DNA of 64,000 nt from Rhodospirillales bacterium. GTDB lineage: Bacteria; Pseudomonadota; Alphaproteobacteria; Reyranellales; Reyranellaceae. Position 1 is the stretch's first letter, and the number at the start of each line of letters is the position of its first letter. Below are positions 8,185 through 18,367 of the stretch, piece after piece. Where the stretch lies: contig CP064988.1 in assembly GCA_016699855.1 (NCBI GenBank), positions 4,802,501 through 4,866,500 of the forward strand, in the 5' to 3' direction. A program made the translations under genes and the position numbers. Under the pieces are notes generated by a model. The model was not told where the DNA came from. It searched no databases and worked only from the letters and a program-made list of their open reading frames with translations.

Positions 8185-9501
8185 ATGCCCGGCGCCACAT
8201 CGAGGACATCGGCGACGCCCGTCGCCGCCGCCGAGTTCGCGGCGCTGATGCGGCCGTTCGAGCCGTTCGAACGCCATCCGCTGCTCGCCGTGGCCGTGTC
8301 GGGCGGCCGCGACTCGCTGGCGCTGGCGCTGCTGGCGCGCGAATGGGCGCGCGGCCGCGGCGGCGACATCGTGGCGCTCGTCGTCGACCACGGGCTGCGG
8401 CGCGAATCGGCCGACGAGGCGGCGCGGGTGCGCGGCTGGATGGCGGCGCGCGGCATCGCCTGCGAGACGCTGGCATGGCGGCCGTCGCCGCCGCGGCGCA
8501 CCGGGATCCAGACGGCCGCCCGCGACGCGCGCTACGCGCTGCTGTTCGGCTGGTGCGTCGACAACGGCGCGCTGCATCTGCTGACCGCCCACCAGGCCGA
8601 CGACCAGGCCGAGACCCACGCGCTGCGCGCGGCGCGCGGCAGCGGGCCCGACGGGCTGGCCGGCATGTCGGCGGTGGTCGAGCGGCCCGGGGCGCGGCTG
8701 CTGCGTCCGCTCCTGCCCGTCCCGCGGGCGCGGCTGACGGCCACCCTTCTCGGGCGCGGTCAGGCGTGGCTCGACGATCCCAGCAACGCCGATCCGCGCT
8801 TCGCGCGCGCGAAGCTGCGGCGCGACGGGCTGCCGGCGCCGCGCGTGGTGGTGCTGCGCCGTGTCGGACGGCTGGCGCTCGAGCGCGCCCGCATGGACGC
8901 CAGGGTCGCCGCGGCGATGGCCGGCTGCGCGTGGCTGCATCCGCTGGGCGGCGCCTATGTCGACGCCGGCGCGTTCGCGGCGCTTGACGCGCCGGTCGCC
9001 GCGCGCGTGCTGGCGCGGCTGGTCGTCGCGGTCGCCGGCGCCGAACATGCGCCGCGGCTGCCGCGGATCGAACGCGCCGCGGCGGCGCTGCGTCGCGCCG
9101 GTACGACGACGGGGCTGACCGTCGGTGGATGCCGAGTCGTCTGGCGGGGCGGCGGCTGGCTGGTCGCGCGCGAGGCCGGTGGCGCGACCGACGGACGTTT
9201 CACGCGGTCGGCGGCGGACCTCTCCCCCTCGGCGGGCGCACCCGTCGTCGGACTGGCGCGACCCATTGCCGAGGCATGGCCGGCGACGCCGGGACTGGCC
9301 GTGCTGACGGCCGGGCTGGGGCCGGTGTCGCGGGTCGGCGGCGTGGACATCGAGGGCGGCCGCGGCGTTCCGGAAGCGGGCGCCGGGCCATCCGTCTGCT
9401 TCCGACCCCGGCAACCGGCCGCCGGCGCGCCGTTCGTCCCTTGCATCGCCGCGCCGGACGACCAAATAGAGCGGACGAAATCTGTGCCCGGCGCCTCTTG
9501 A
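8185..9501 (+). CDS. tilS: tRNA(Ile)-lysidine synthase TilS
   Basis: TilS attaches lysine to C34 of the AUA-reading tRNA-Ile, switching its identity from Met to Ile. The N-terminal PP-loop SGGRDS is at residues 39-44 (SGGxDS in most relatives), followed by VVDHGLR and TAHQADDQAETHALR, the usual motifs. The 438-residue length and location before ftsH are normal for the group. The C-terminal half is divergent and Ala/Arg-rich. The start ATG lies 72 bp after cpoB. The N-terminal catalytic core and position make the call firm. Confidence 0.93.
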   Translation: MPGATSRTSATPVAAAEFAALMRPFEPFERHPLLAVAVSGGRDSLALALLAREWARGRGGDIVALVVDHGLRRESADEAARVRGWMAARGIACETLAWRPSPPRRTGIQTAARDARYALLFGWCVDNGALHLLTAHQADDQAETHALRAARGSGPDGLAGMSAVVERPGARLLRPLLPVPRARLTATLLGRGQAWLDDPSNADPRFARAKLRRDGLPAPRVVVLRRVGRLALERARMDARVAAAMAGCAWLHPLGGAYVDAGAFAALDAPVAARVLARLVVAVAGAEHAPRLPRIERAAAALRRAGTTTGLTVGGCRVVWRGGGWLVAREAGGATDGRFTRSAADLSPSAGAPVVGLARPIAEAWPATPGLAVLTAGLGPVSRVGGVDIEGGRGVPEAGAGPSVCFRPRQPAAGAPFVPCIAAPDDQIERTKSVPGAS

Positions 9502-9551
9502 ATCGGGTATAAGCTATTGAATTGGCATCCAACCGTCCGGAACAGGCCCCA

Positions 9552-11483
<1,932 letters not shown>

Positions 11484-11615
11484 CGGAGCGGGGTGGGCGC
11501 CGCCCGCCGGTCGAGCGGGGCGGGCGCCGCCCGCCCGTCCGCTAACCGCGGCGGAGGATTGCCGCGAGGCAGACCAACGGGCTGACGAGCCAGACCGGCG
11601 CCGCCAGCGATACTG

Positions 11616-12626
11616 TCATCCCGAGCGCAGCGAGGGTGTGGATTCACATTCGAGGCGCAACAGTTTGTGGAAGAAGACCTCGGCCGGGGACCTGAAGGCG
11701 AGGCACTTGCGGGGCGTGTTGTTGTAGGCGGCAATCGCGGCGTCGAGGCGGTCGAGAGTGATCGTGTCGAGGTCGGTCTTGCGTGGCAAGCGTCCGCGCA
11801 GGCGTCCGATGGCGTTCTCGACGCCGCCCTTCTGCCACGGGCTGTGGGGTCGCAGAAGAAGGCGCGGAGGCCGAGGGCGTCGGCGAGCGAGCCGTGGCGG
11901 GCGAACTCCGTGCCGTTGTCGAAGGTGATGGTGCGTCGCAGGCGGGGATCGAGCCGCTGGAACCAGGGCGAGAAGCCGCTCGGCGACGGGTCCGGGGAGC
12001 TTGCCGGGCTGGTGCGCCGCCAGGACCAGACGGGACTTGCGTTCGTGGGCGACGAGGATGGTCCGGCCGGGCGTGGCGAACGACATGAGGTCGCCCTCCC
12101 AGTGGCCGAAGGTGCGGCGGCCGTCGACGCCGGGGGCCGTAGATCGATGGGGACGCGGCCCTTGATGAGATCGTCGACGGAGCGTTTGCGCCGTCCGAGC
12201 CGGCCGGCGGCGGTGCTTGCGGCGCGGCAGGTAGTTGCGCCAGGCGGCGTCGTTGGTGCGACGGCGCTGGGCGTGGATGAAGCGGTAGATGCTCTCGTGG
12301 CTGATGCTGGCGGCGCGCTCGCGTCCGAGGCGGCCGGCGACCTGCTCGGGCGACCAGCCCTGGGCGAGGCGCCCGAGGACGAGGCCGCGCAGGTCCGCGT
12401 CGCGTTCGAGGCGGGAGCCGGTCCATCGCCGGGCGCGGGCCTGCTCCTGGGCGTAGGCCGGCCTGTAGCCGACCGTGGTCCCGCTGTTGCGCCTCAGCTC
12501 GCGCGAGATGGTCGATGGCGCGCGATCCACAGCTGCAGCGATCTGGCGGATCGACTGGCCGGCTTGTCGAAGGCGGGCAATCTCGCACCGCTCGTCGAGG
12601 TCGAGGTGGTCGTATCGTGTACCCAT
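11616..12626 (-). pseudogene. IS30-family transposase with compensated frameshifts
   Basis: The frame is open for 336 codons and starts convincingly (YDHLDLDERCEIARLRQAG, an IS30 helix-turn-helix region). It contains HWEGDL (first catalytic Asp) and the C-terminal HSPWQKGGVENAIGR (catalytic Glu). Two inner blocks are garbled, and the expected protein appears in another frame. Between about 11850 and 11965 the minus strand encodes TITFDNGTEFARHGS, holding the second catalytic Asp, out of frame. Between about 12137 and 12205 it encodes RSVDDLIKGRVPIDLR out of frame. Each block is bounded by a pair of opposite shifts, so the ORF stays open but should lack an active DDE site. The last residues come from the flanking REP. 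Confidence 0.8.
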
Positions 12627-12667
12627 GGCAACACCTTAAGCTGGTGTTGCGCCTCGTTTGTGAACTC
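11638..12667 (-). mobile_element. IS30-type insertion sequence inside a REP palindrome
   Basis: The ends are a 20-bp inverted repeat with 18 matches: TTCACATTCGAGGCGCAACA at 11643-11662 and its counterpart at 12645-12664. Between them lies an IS30-like transposase read on the minus strand. Outside the ends lie the two halves of a REP palindrome (11614-11635 and 12669-12718), with GGG on both sides as a possible 3-bp target duplication. Exact outer borders are uncertain by a few bases. The element sits 160 bp after ftsH. Confidence 0.85.
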
Positions 12668-12668
12668 A

Positions 12669-12718
12669 GGGGGATCTTTCCGCTGCCACAAGATCCCTCG
12701 CTACGCTTGGGATGACGG
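12669..12718. repeat. Right half of a REP palindrome split by the IS30 element
   Basis: The sequence beginning GGGATCTTTCCGCTGCCACA and ending in GGGATGACGG matches the second part of the intact REPs at 13041-13107 and 35333-35400. The missing first part, TCATCCCGAGCGCAGCGAGG, lies at 11615-11634 beyond the IS. Joining the two restores a normal hairpin. Confidence 0.85.
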
Positions 12719-12748
12719 ACAAGCCGTTGGCGTCGTTGAAAAGGCGCT

Positions 12749-12823
12749 GGGGTCAGGCCTGCAAAACGGCAAATTTTCCCACCCATTCGCCGCCGAAAAA
12801 TGCCGTTTTGCAGGCCTGACCCC
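12749..12823. repeat. 75-bp palindromic repeat, copy A
   Basis: An imperfect palindrome with outer arms GGGGTCAGGCCTGCAAAACG and its complement, and an AT-rich centre. Copies B (12919-12992) and C (15054-15126) share it. It could fold as a long hairpin in RNA or single-stranded DNA and resembles the non-autonomous repeats moved by REP-associated transposases. No such transposase is visible in the window. Just after it, 12832-12851 holds a separate 8-bp GC stem (CTCCCCCG with CGGGGGAG). Confidence 0.85.
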
Positions 12824-12918
12824 AAAGCGTCCTCCCCCGTCCGCGGGGGAGAAGATGGCGCCTCGCGCCGGATGAGGGGCGCGGCGCCGCGGCCACGCGC
12901 GATCATCGCCATCACCTT

Positions 12919-12992
12919 GGGGTCAGGCCTGCAAAACGGCAAATTTTCCGACCGCCCTTCGTCGAAAAATGCCGTTTTGCAGGCCTGACCCC
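12919..12992. repeat. 74-bp palindromic repeat, copy B
   Basis: Same arms as copy A at 12749 and the same following bases (AAAGCGTCC), so the copied unit may extend beyond the palindrome. The centre differs in a few bases. It is 95 bp from copy A. Confidence 0.85.
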
Positions 12993-13040
12993 AAAGCGTC
13001 CGACGCGCTGTTTGAAGCGTGGAGCCACCGACAGCGATAC

Positions 13041-13107
13041 CGTCATCCCGAGCGCAGCGAGGGATCTTGAGGCGGCGGAAAGATCCCTCGCTCCGCTCGC
13101 GATGACG
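13041..13107. repeat. REP palindrome (CGAGCGCAGCGAGG family)
   Basis: Arms CGTCATCCCGAGCGCAGCGA and its near complement enclose a short loop; the right arm has two changes. The bases before it (ACAGCGATAC) also match those before the IS-split copy (CCAGCGATAC at 11604-11613), so the two share a longer ancestor. Intergenic and probably not translated. Confidence 0.85.
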
Positions 13108-13249
13108 AACCCGCCACACCCGCGCCTTGCGACCGCGTCGCCGGCCCGATAGCGTCGCCGCAGCCACCGCCGCTCCGGAGGCCGCCCTGTCCCGGTCGTC
13201 CGCTCCCGCCCTCCCGGCAACGTCATCCGCGCATCACCGCGCCGCCCAC

Positions 13250-14173
13250 GCCCACGCGGTGATCGACGGCGAGCTGACGGTGGGCCAGTTCATCGCCTTC
13301 ACGATGTTCGCCAACCACGTGATCCAGCCGATCCTGCGGCTGAGCCAGATGTGGCAGGACTTCCAGCAGGTCCGCATCTCGGTCAACCGGCTGGGCGACA
13401 TCCTCAACACCCCCACCGAGCCGACCTACAAGGCCGGCCGGGTCGTGCTGCCGCCGATCCGCGGCGACATCGAGTTCGACGCCGTCACCTTCCGCTACCG
13501 CTCCGACGGCCCGGAGGTGCTGCGACGGCTGTCCCTGAAGATCCCCGCCGGACAGGTGATCGGCATCACCGGCGCCTCGGGCTCGGGCAAGAGCACCCTG
13601 GCCAAGCTGGTGCAGCGGCTGTACGTGCCGGAATCGGGTCGGGTGCTGGTGGACGGGGTCGACCTGGCGCTGATCGACCCGGCGTGGCTGCGGCGGCAGG
13701 TCGGCGTGGTGCCGCAGGAATCGGTGCTGTTCAACCGCTCCGTCCGGGACAACATCGCGCTGGCCGACCGCACGGTGTCGATGGACCGCATCGTCCAAGC
13801 GGCGACGATGGCCGGGGCGCACGAGTTCATCCTCCAGATGCCGGAGGGCTACGACACGCAGATCGAGGAGCGCGGGATGAACCTGTCCGGCGGCCAGCGT
13901 CAGCGCATCGCGATCGCGCGGGCGCTGCTGATGGACCCGCGCATCCTGATCTTCGACGAGGCGACGAGCGCGCTGGACGCGGAGACGGAGGCGATCGTGC
14001 AGGACAACATGGCGGAGATCGTGAGGGGCCGGACGGTCGTCGTCATCGCACACAGAGAGTCGGCGTTGCGCATATGCGACAAGATTCTCAGTCTGAGCGA
14101 GGCAGGGAAGTCAGATCCGCGACCTGCCGTGGACCGACAGAGCGGCGCGCACGATCGAGGAGGAAGTCTATGA
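13250..14173 (+). pseudogene. Fragment of a HlyB-like type I secretion ABC transporter
   Basis: Recognisable sequence begins abruptly near 13250 (VIDGELTVGQFIAFTMFANH, the end of the membrane domain) and continues through LSQMWQDFQQVRISVNRLGDIL into a full nucleotide-binding domain. The domain has Walker A GASGSGKST, signature LSGGQRQR, Walker B ILIFDEATSAL and the H-loop VVIAHR. These are typical of RTX-type exporter ATPases (HlyB/LktB group). The peptidase-like domain and most membrane helices are missing, and after the H-loop the protein turns into unrelated sequence (about 14060 on). An upstream ATG at 13127 keeps a frame open but encodes REP-flank sequence. A truncated relic on both sides, likely non-functional. 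Confidence 0.8.
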
Positions 14174-14234
14174 AAGAACGCGCAGACGCATGGAGCCGCG
14201 GCGCTTCAGAGTGGCCGAGCTTTGGAGAAACACT

Positions 14235-14984
14235 GTGCCAGTGAGCACCACGAAGATTCGCTGGTTGGCACTGGCGATAGTGGGAGGAATTTCAGTGTCC
14301 TGCACAACTCGAAACTTAAAGCCCAGCGCTTCTGAAATAGACCTCTTCAAATCCGTCGGAATGAAGGCGTCTGCCTACGACGCTGTTATAGAAAGTGTTG
14401 AACCAAGACCGATTTGGCGTGAAAAAAACCTGTCGATTGAAATCGACCTAGATACAAGTCATCCCTGCTCAGTAAAAGTCGCGGACGAAGCAGTTAAGTT
14501 TACAAAAAGTCTTGAGAATCTATTTGGCTTTACCTTTATAATAACAAGGCACGACGCGTATGCCAACAACTTCGTGTTGTTCAGAATATTCAGTGGAGAG
14601 ACTTTCGCGAGCGCCAACAAAGACCAAGACCAGCTCATCGTAGAAAGTGGAGCGGATCCCACTGAGGTGATTGGACGAGGATCCGCTGAGAATGCGAGGC
14701 TAAGAAACATGCAGATAACACTCCGAACGCCCGAGGCACACGAACGAGGAGTATGTCCGACAGAGGAGTTCTCCAATGTCCTGCTCTTCTTTTCTGGACC
14801 GTTTTTCCTCTCTCCCCTTAGTGACGAGCGTGTCAAGATCACGTCGGATCAGCGTAGGACTATCAGATTGCTTCTTTGGTCAATGGCCTACAACGACAGA
14901 GGATACAATCCGAAAGCTGATAGGGCTACGCAACGACGGTTGTTTCTCGAATACATAAGGGTTCTCGAAGCATCATCGCGGTAG
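14235..14984 (+). CDS. Low-GC lipoprotein-like protein of unknown function
   Basis: A 249-residue protein with an N-terminal hydrophobic stretch (LALAIVGGISVSC) that could be a lipoprotein or Sec signal; the -3 residue is Ser, so the lipobox is imperfect. Base and codon use are clearly AT-richer than every neighbour (AAA, ATA and AGA codons), suggesting acquisition from elsewhere. The GTG at 14235 sits seven bases after GGAG; an ATG at 14190 and a GTG at 14241 are alternatives. Later parts contain GFTFIITRHDAYANNFVLF and ITSDQRRTIRLLLWSMAYND. A distant likeness to DUF2927 proteins crossed my mind but is not firm. It follows the HlyB fragment directly. Confidence 0.6.
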   Translation: MPVSTTKIRWLALAIVGGISVSCTTRNLKPSASEIDLFKSVGMKASAYDAVIESVEPRPIWREKNLSIEIDLDTSHPCSVKVADEAVKFTKSLENLFGFTFIITRHDAYANNFVLFRIFSGETFASANKDQDQLIVESGADPTEVIGRGSAENARLRNMQITLRTPEAHERGVCPTEEFSNVLLFFSGPFFLSPLSDERVKITSDQRRTIRLLLWSMAYNDRGYNPKADRATQRRLFLEYIRVLEASSR

Positions 14985-15053
14985 TGCATACCGTAACTGA
15001 TGATCGAAGGTGACGCAGTGGCCGTGATATTTAGATCCTACCCGATTGGTGAC

Positions 15054-15126
15054 GGGGTCAGGCCTGCAAAACGGCAAATTTTTCCGGCCGTCGCGCGCGA
15101 GGAATGCCGCTTTGCAGGCCTGACCC
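15054..15126. repeat. 73-bp palindromic repeat, copy C
   Basis: Left arm GGGGTCAGGCCTGCAAAACG is identical to copies A and B; the right arm has two changes (GCCGCTTTGC and a final T for C). It lies about 2 kb from the other two copies, across the HlyB fragment and low-GC gene. Confidence 0.8.
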
Positions 15127-15744
15127 TGAAGCCGCTGAAGCTGCGGACGTGTTCGTCGTGAAGACGACGCCCCCTCATCCCGCCGCGGCTGCCGCGGCGT
15201 ACCTTCGGGCACCGTCTCGCCCGAGGACGGAGGAGAAGGGTGGGGAATGGGGCGTATGCGTTGGCCCGCCCGCAGGACCGGGAGAAGGGACCATGCATCG
15301 CCGACCGCGGGTTCCTTTCGCGTCGAGAGGCGCGACGGTTCACCCGCCGCCCCGCGCATCGGTTCCCGGCCCTTTCGACCGGCCGGGGGGGCCGTCGCCG
15401 ACGCCGCGGATCGTCGCCGAGGCGCCGGCCACGACCTACCGGGTCGCCGAACGCGCTCCGGGTCCGGGCGCCGGGCGGCGCGGGCTGCCGCGCCGGCGCC
15501 GGCGCGCGGTCCACGCCCCGGTCGGCGTCCCGTTCAGCGGCGAGAGACGGGCGCGCCGGACGCGTCGTCGCCGCTGACGCCGCCCGCCGGCGTCGCGTTC
15601 CCCGGCCGGTCGCCGCCGAGCCGGGCGGGCGGGGATGGCGCGTTACGCGTCGACTCCGAGGTGAGCGGTCGGGCGGGCGCCACACGCCGATATCTGGTCG
15701 GTACGGACGATCGTACCCGCGGCATCCAGTGGGGCCGCGGTCAT

Positions 15745-15777
15745 TTTGTATATTGTATGCAAAATACAATATACAAA
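15745..15777. promoter_or_regulatory. Orphan AT-rich operator-like palindrome
   Basis: A perfect 14-bp inverted repeat (TTTGTATATTGTAT and ATACAATATACAAA) around GCAAA, in very GC-rich surroundings. The TTGTAT/ATACAA core resembles GntR-family operators. No gene starts beside it: thiD ends 130 bp to the right and nothing reads away to the left. It may be a leftover control site or a hairpin at the end of the thiD transcript. Confidence 0.5.
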
Positions 15778-15907
15778 CGCCGGCGGAACGGGGACGGCGC
15801 GCCCGCGAAGGCGTTTCGACGCTGATTTCGCGGGCTTCTGGAATCGTCCGGCGCGTCGGCGCGGGTCGCCAAAATCGGCCGATTCCGTCACGCCGTCCGG
15901 CGCCGCC

Positions 15908-16723
15908 TCAGCCGCGCGAACGCCAGTGCGGATCGACCGTGTGGGCGTGGTTCAGCGGGCCGTGGCCGGCGCCGAAGCCCGGCGCGGTCTCGATGGCGCG
16001 GCGCACGTAGTCGCGCGCGCGCGCCACGGCCTCGGCCAGCGTCAGGCCCTGCGCCAGCCCGCAGGCGATCGCCGACGCCAGGGTGCAGCCCGTGCCGTGG
16101 GTGTGGCGCGTCGCGACGCGGCGGTGCGTGAAGCGCTGGACGCCGTCGGCGGTGACCAGCAGGTCGACGACCTCGTCGCCGCTCTCCATGTGGCCGCCCT
16201 TCATCAGGATCGCGCGCGGTCCCGACGACAGCAGCTTCCCGCCGGCGCGGCGCATGGCGGCCTCGTCGCCGATGGCGAAGCCCACCAGCGCCTCGGCCTC
16301 CGGCACGTTCGGCGTCGCCACGGTGGCGAGCGGCAGCAGCTTCTCGATCAGCGTGCGCTGCGCGTCGTCGCGCAGCAGCTTGTGGCCGCCCTTGGCGACC
16401 ATCACCGGATCGACCACCAGCGGCGCGCCCGGCGCGTGTCGCTTCAGCGCGGCGGCGACCGTCTCGATGATCTCCGGCGTCGCCAGCATGCCGGTCTTGA
16501 TCGCGTCGACGCCGAGATCGGACGCCACGACCTTGATCTGGCGCGCGACGAAATCGGGATCGACCGGCAGCACGCCGTGCACGCCGAGCGTGTTCTGCGC
16601 CGTCAGCGCCGTGATCGCCGTCATGGCGAAGCCGTCGAGCGCGGTCACGGCCTTGATGTCGGCCTGGATGCCGGCGCCGCCGCCGGAATCGGAGCCGGCG
16701 ACGATCAGCACGCGTCCCTTCAT
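15908..16723 (-). CDS. thiD: Hydroxymethylpyrimidine/phosphomethylpyrimidine kinase ThiD
   Basis: ThiD phosphorylates HMP and HMP-P in the pyrimidine branch of thiamine synthesis. The 271-residue protein has the ribokinase-fold start IAGSDSGGGAGIQADIKA (residues 7-24), DAIKTGML, VVDPVMVAKGG, ILMKGGH and the catalytic stretch THGTGCTLASAIA (anion hole GTGC with catalytic region). Length is normal. It starts 20 bp after the glmM stop, so the two probably share a transcript. No thiamine riboswitch is visible. Confidence 0.95.
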   Translation of the reverse strand: MKGRVLIVAGSDSGGGAGIQADIKAVTALDGFAMTAITALTAQNTLGVHGVLPVDPDFVARQIKVVASDLGVDAIKTGMLATPEIIETVAAALKRHAPGAPLVVDPVMVAKGGHKLLRDDAQRTLIEKLLPLATVATPNVPEAEALVGFAIGDEAAMRRAGGKLLSSGPRAILMKGGHMESGDEVVDLLVTADGVQRFTHRRVATRHTHGTGCTLASAIACGLAQGLTLAEAVARARDYVRRAIETAPGFGAGHGPLNHAHTVDPHWRSRG

Positions 16724-16743
16724 GGATCGTCCTTCCGCCGCGC

Positions 16744-18114
16744 TCAGGCGGCGCGCGGCGCGGCGGCCGACGCGATGATCTCGACCAGCCCGTCGACGAC
16801 GCGCGCGACGGCGTCGGGATCGTCGCCCTCGGCCATGACGCGGATCAGCGGCTCGGTGCCGGATTTGCGCACCAGCAGGCGTCCGTCGGCGCCGAACGAC
16901 GCCTCGGCCTCGGCCAGCGCGCGCGCCACCGGCGCGGAGTCGAGCACGGCGTTGGCGTTGGTCCCGGCGGGCAGGCGCACGTTGCGCAGGATCTGCGGCA
17001 CCGGCGTGAAGCGGCGGCAGACCTCGGACACCGGCCGGCCCGTGGCGGCGACGCTGGCGAGCACCTGCAGCGCGGCCATCAGCCCGTCGCCGGTGGTCGC
17101 GAAGTCGGTCATGATGAGATGGCCCGACTGCTCGCCACCGAGGTTGAAGCCGCCCTCGCGCATCCGCTCCAGCACGTAGCGGTCGCCGATGGCGGTGCGC
17201 TCCAGCGTGATGCCGCGCGACGCCAGGAAGCGCTCGAGGCCGAGATTGGACATCGCGGTGGCCACGACGCCGCCGCCGCGCAGCCGGCCGTCGGCGGCCC
17301 ACGACTCCGCGATCGCGGCCATGATCTGGTCGCCGTCGATCACCTCGCCGCGCTCGTCGACCAGCACGAGGCGGTCGGCGTCGCCGTCGAGCGCCAGCCC
17401 GACATCGGCGCCGCGTTCCTGCACGGTCTCCGCCAGCCCCTCGGGATGGGTCGAGCCGCAATCGCGGTTGATGTTGAAGCCGTCGGGCGACACGCCGAGC
17501 TCGATCACCGTCGCGCCGAGCTCCGACAGCACCCGCGGCGCCACCCGGTAGGCCGCGCCGTTGGCGCAGTCGACCGCGATCTTCAGGCCTTCGAGCGTCG
17601 ACGTGCGCGGGAAGGTCGCCTTCACCGCCTCGATGTAGCGGCCGCCGGCGTCGTCGATCCGCCGGGCGCGGCCCAGCGCGCGGCTCTCGGCGCGGCGCGG
17701 CGTCAGGTCGGTCGCCATCAGCGCCTCGATCTCGGCCTCGATCTCGTCCGACAGCTTGAAGCCGTCCGGCCCGAAGAATTTGACGCCGTTGTCGTGGAAC
17801 GGATTGTGCGAGGCCGAGATCATGACGCCGAGATCGGCGCGCATGGAGCGCGTGAGATGGCCGACCGCCGGCGTCGGCACGGGGCCGAGCAGCTGCACGT
17901 CCATGCCGATCGACAGGAAGCCGGCGGTCATCGCCTGCTCGATCATGTAGCCGCTGAGCCGCGTGTCCTTGCCGATCACCACGAGATGGCGGTGGTCGCC
18001 GCGCTCGAAGCGCGCGCCCGCCGCCATGCCCAGCCGCAGCGCCGTCTCGGCCGTCATCGGCTCCAGATTGGCGCGGCCGCGCACGCCATCCGTCCCGAAC
18101 AATTTCCGTGTCAT
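16744..18114 (-). CDS. glmM: Phosphoglucosamine mutase GlmM
   Basis: GlmM converts glucosamine-6-phosphate to glucosamine-1-phosphate for UDP-GlcNAc, and so for cell wall and LPS. The 456-residue protein begins RKLFGTDGVRGRAN. It has the phosphoserine loop ISASHNP with Ser102 in the position known for the family, the metal loop ALDGDADR, the sugar loop GGEQSGHL and the phosphate-binding RKSGTEPLIRVM. In many alphaproteobacteria glmM lies just downstream of ftsH in the same direction; here it faces ftsH across 4.4 kb of repeats and relics. Confidence 0.97.
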   Translation of the reverse strand: MTRKLFGTDGVRGRANLEPMTAETALRLGMAAGARFERGDHRHLVVIGKDTRLSGYMIEQAMTAGFLSIGMDVQLLGPVPTPAVGHLTRSMRADLGVMISASHNPFHDNGVKFFGPDGFKLSDEIEAEIEALMATDLTPRRAESRALGRARRIDDAGGRYIEAVKATFPRTSTLEGLKIAVDCANGAAYRVAPRVLSELGATVIELGVSPDGFNINRDCGSTHPEGLAETVQERGADVGLALDGDADRLVLVDERGEVIDGDQIMAAIAESWAADGRLRGGGVVATAMSNLGLERFLASRGITLERTAIGDRYVLERMREGGFNLGGEQSGHLIMTDFATTGDGLMAALQVLASVAATGRPVSEVCRRFTPVPQILRNVRLPAGTNANAVLDSAPVARALAEAEASFGADGRLLVRKSGTEPLIRVMAEGDDPDAVARVVDGLVEIIASAAAPRAA

Positions 18115-18367
18115 GTCAATATCTTACATCTCCGGCCCGCGGCTTTCCAGTGGCCGGATTCCGCCCCCAAACCCGTCTCGACGCCGCCATGATCGTTGGC
18201 GATAGAGGCGTCATCATGGAGTTGGGTCGCTTGCCGCCGTCGCATGCGGGTGAGAGAATTGTGGAAACGGGCGCGGATCGTTCGCTGTGGCGCCCGACGC
18301 GGGGAGGTCGACGCGCGTCGCCGCCGGTCAACGGCCGGGTCGTGTAGTCCAAGATGACAGAGGAATG

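Larger units (their letters stand above)
14985..15907. other. Gene-free stretch with repeat debris
   Basis: I see no convincing gene here; the frames that stay open are Arg/Pro-rich shadows. The stretch holds palindromic repeat copy C (15054-15126), a degenerate intergenic repeat at about 15170-15245 (CCCCTCATCC to GGAGAAGGGTGGGG, similar in kind to 12832-12895), a GC-rich Arg-coding-like section, and an orphan AT-rich palindrome at 15745-15777. It separates the HlyB relic and low-GC gene from thiD. Confidence 0.6.

Noticed and set aside
6388..9465. Very long minus-strand ORF (1025 codons) opposite pal2, cpoB and tilS
   Set aside because: It is Arg/Ala/Gly-rich shadow typical of high-GC DNA; the plus-strand genes have clear family motifs.
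9522..9551. TTG start for ftsH
   Set aside because: The extra ten residues are unlike FtsH N-termini; the GTG at 9552 gives the normal start.
13127..13249. Start of the HlyB-like ORF at 13127
   Set aside because: The first 40 codons encode REP-flank, Arg/Ala-rich sequence with no family resemblance; homology begins near 13250.
15104..15825. Open frames between the low-GC gene and thiD
   Set aside because: They are Arg/Pro-rich, overlap repeats, lack ribosome sites and show no family pattern.
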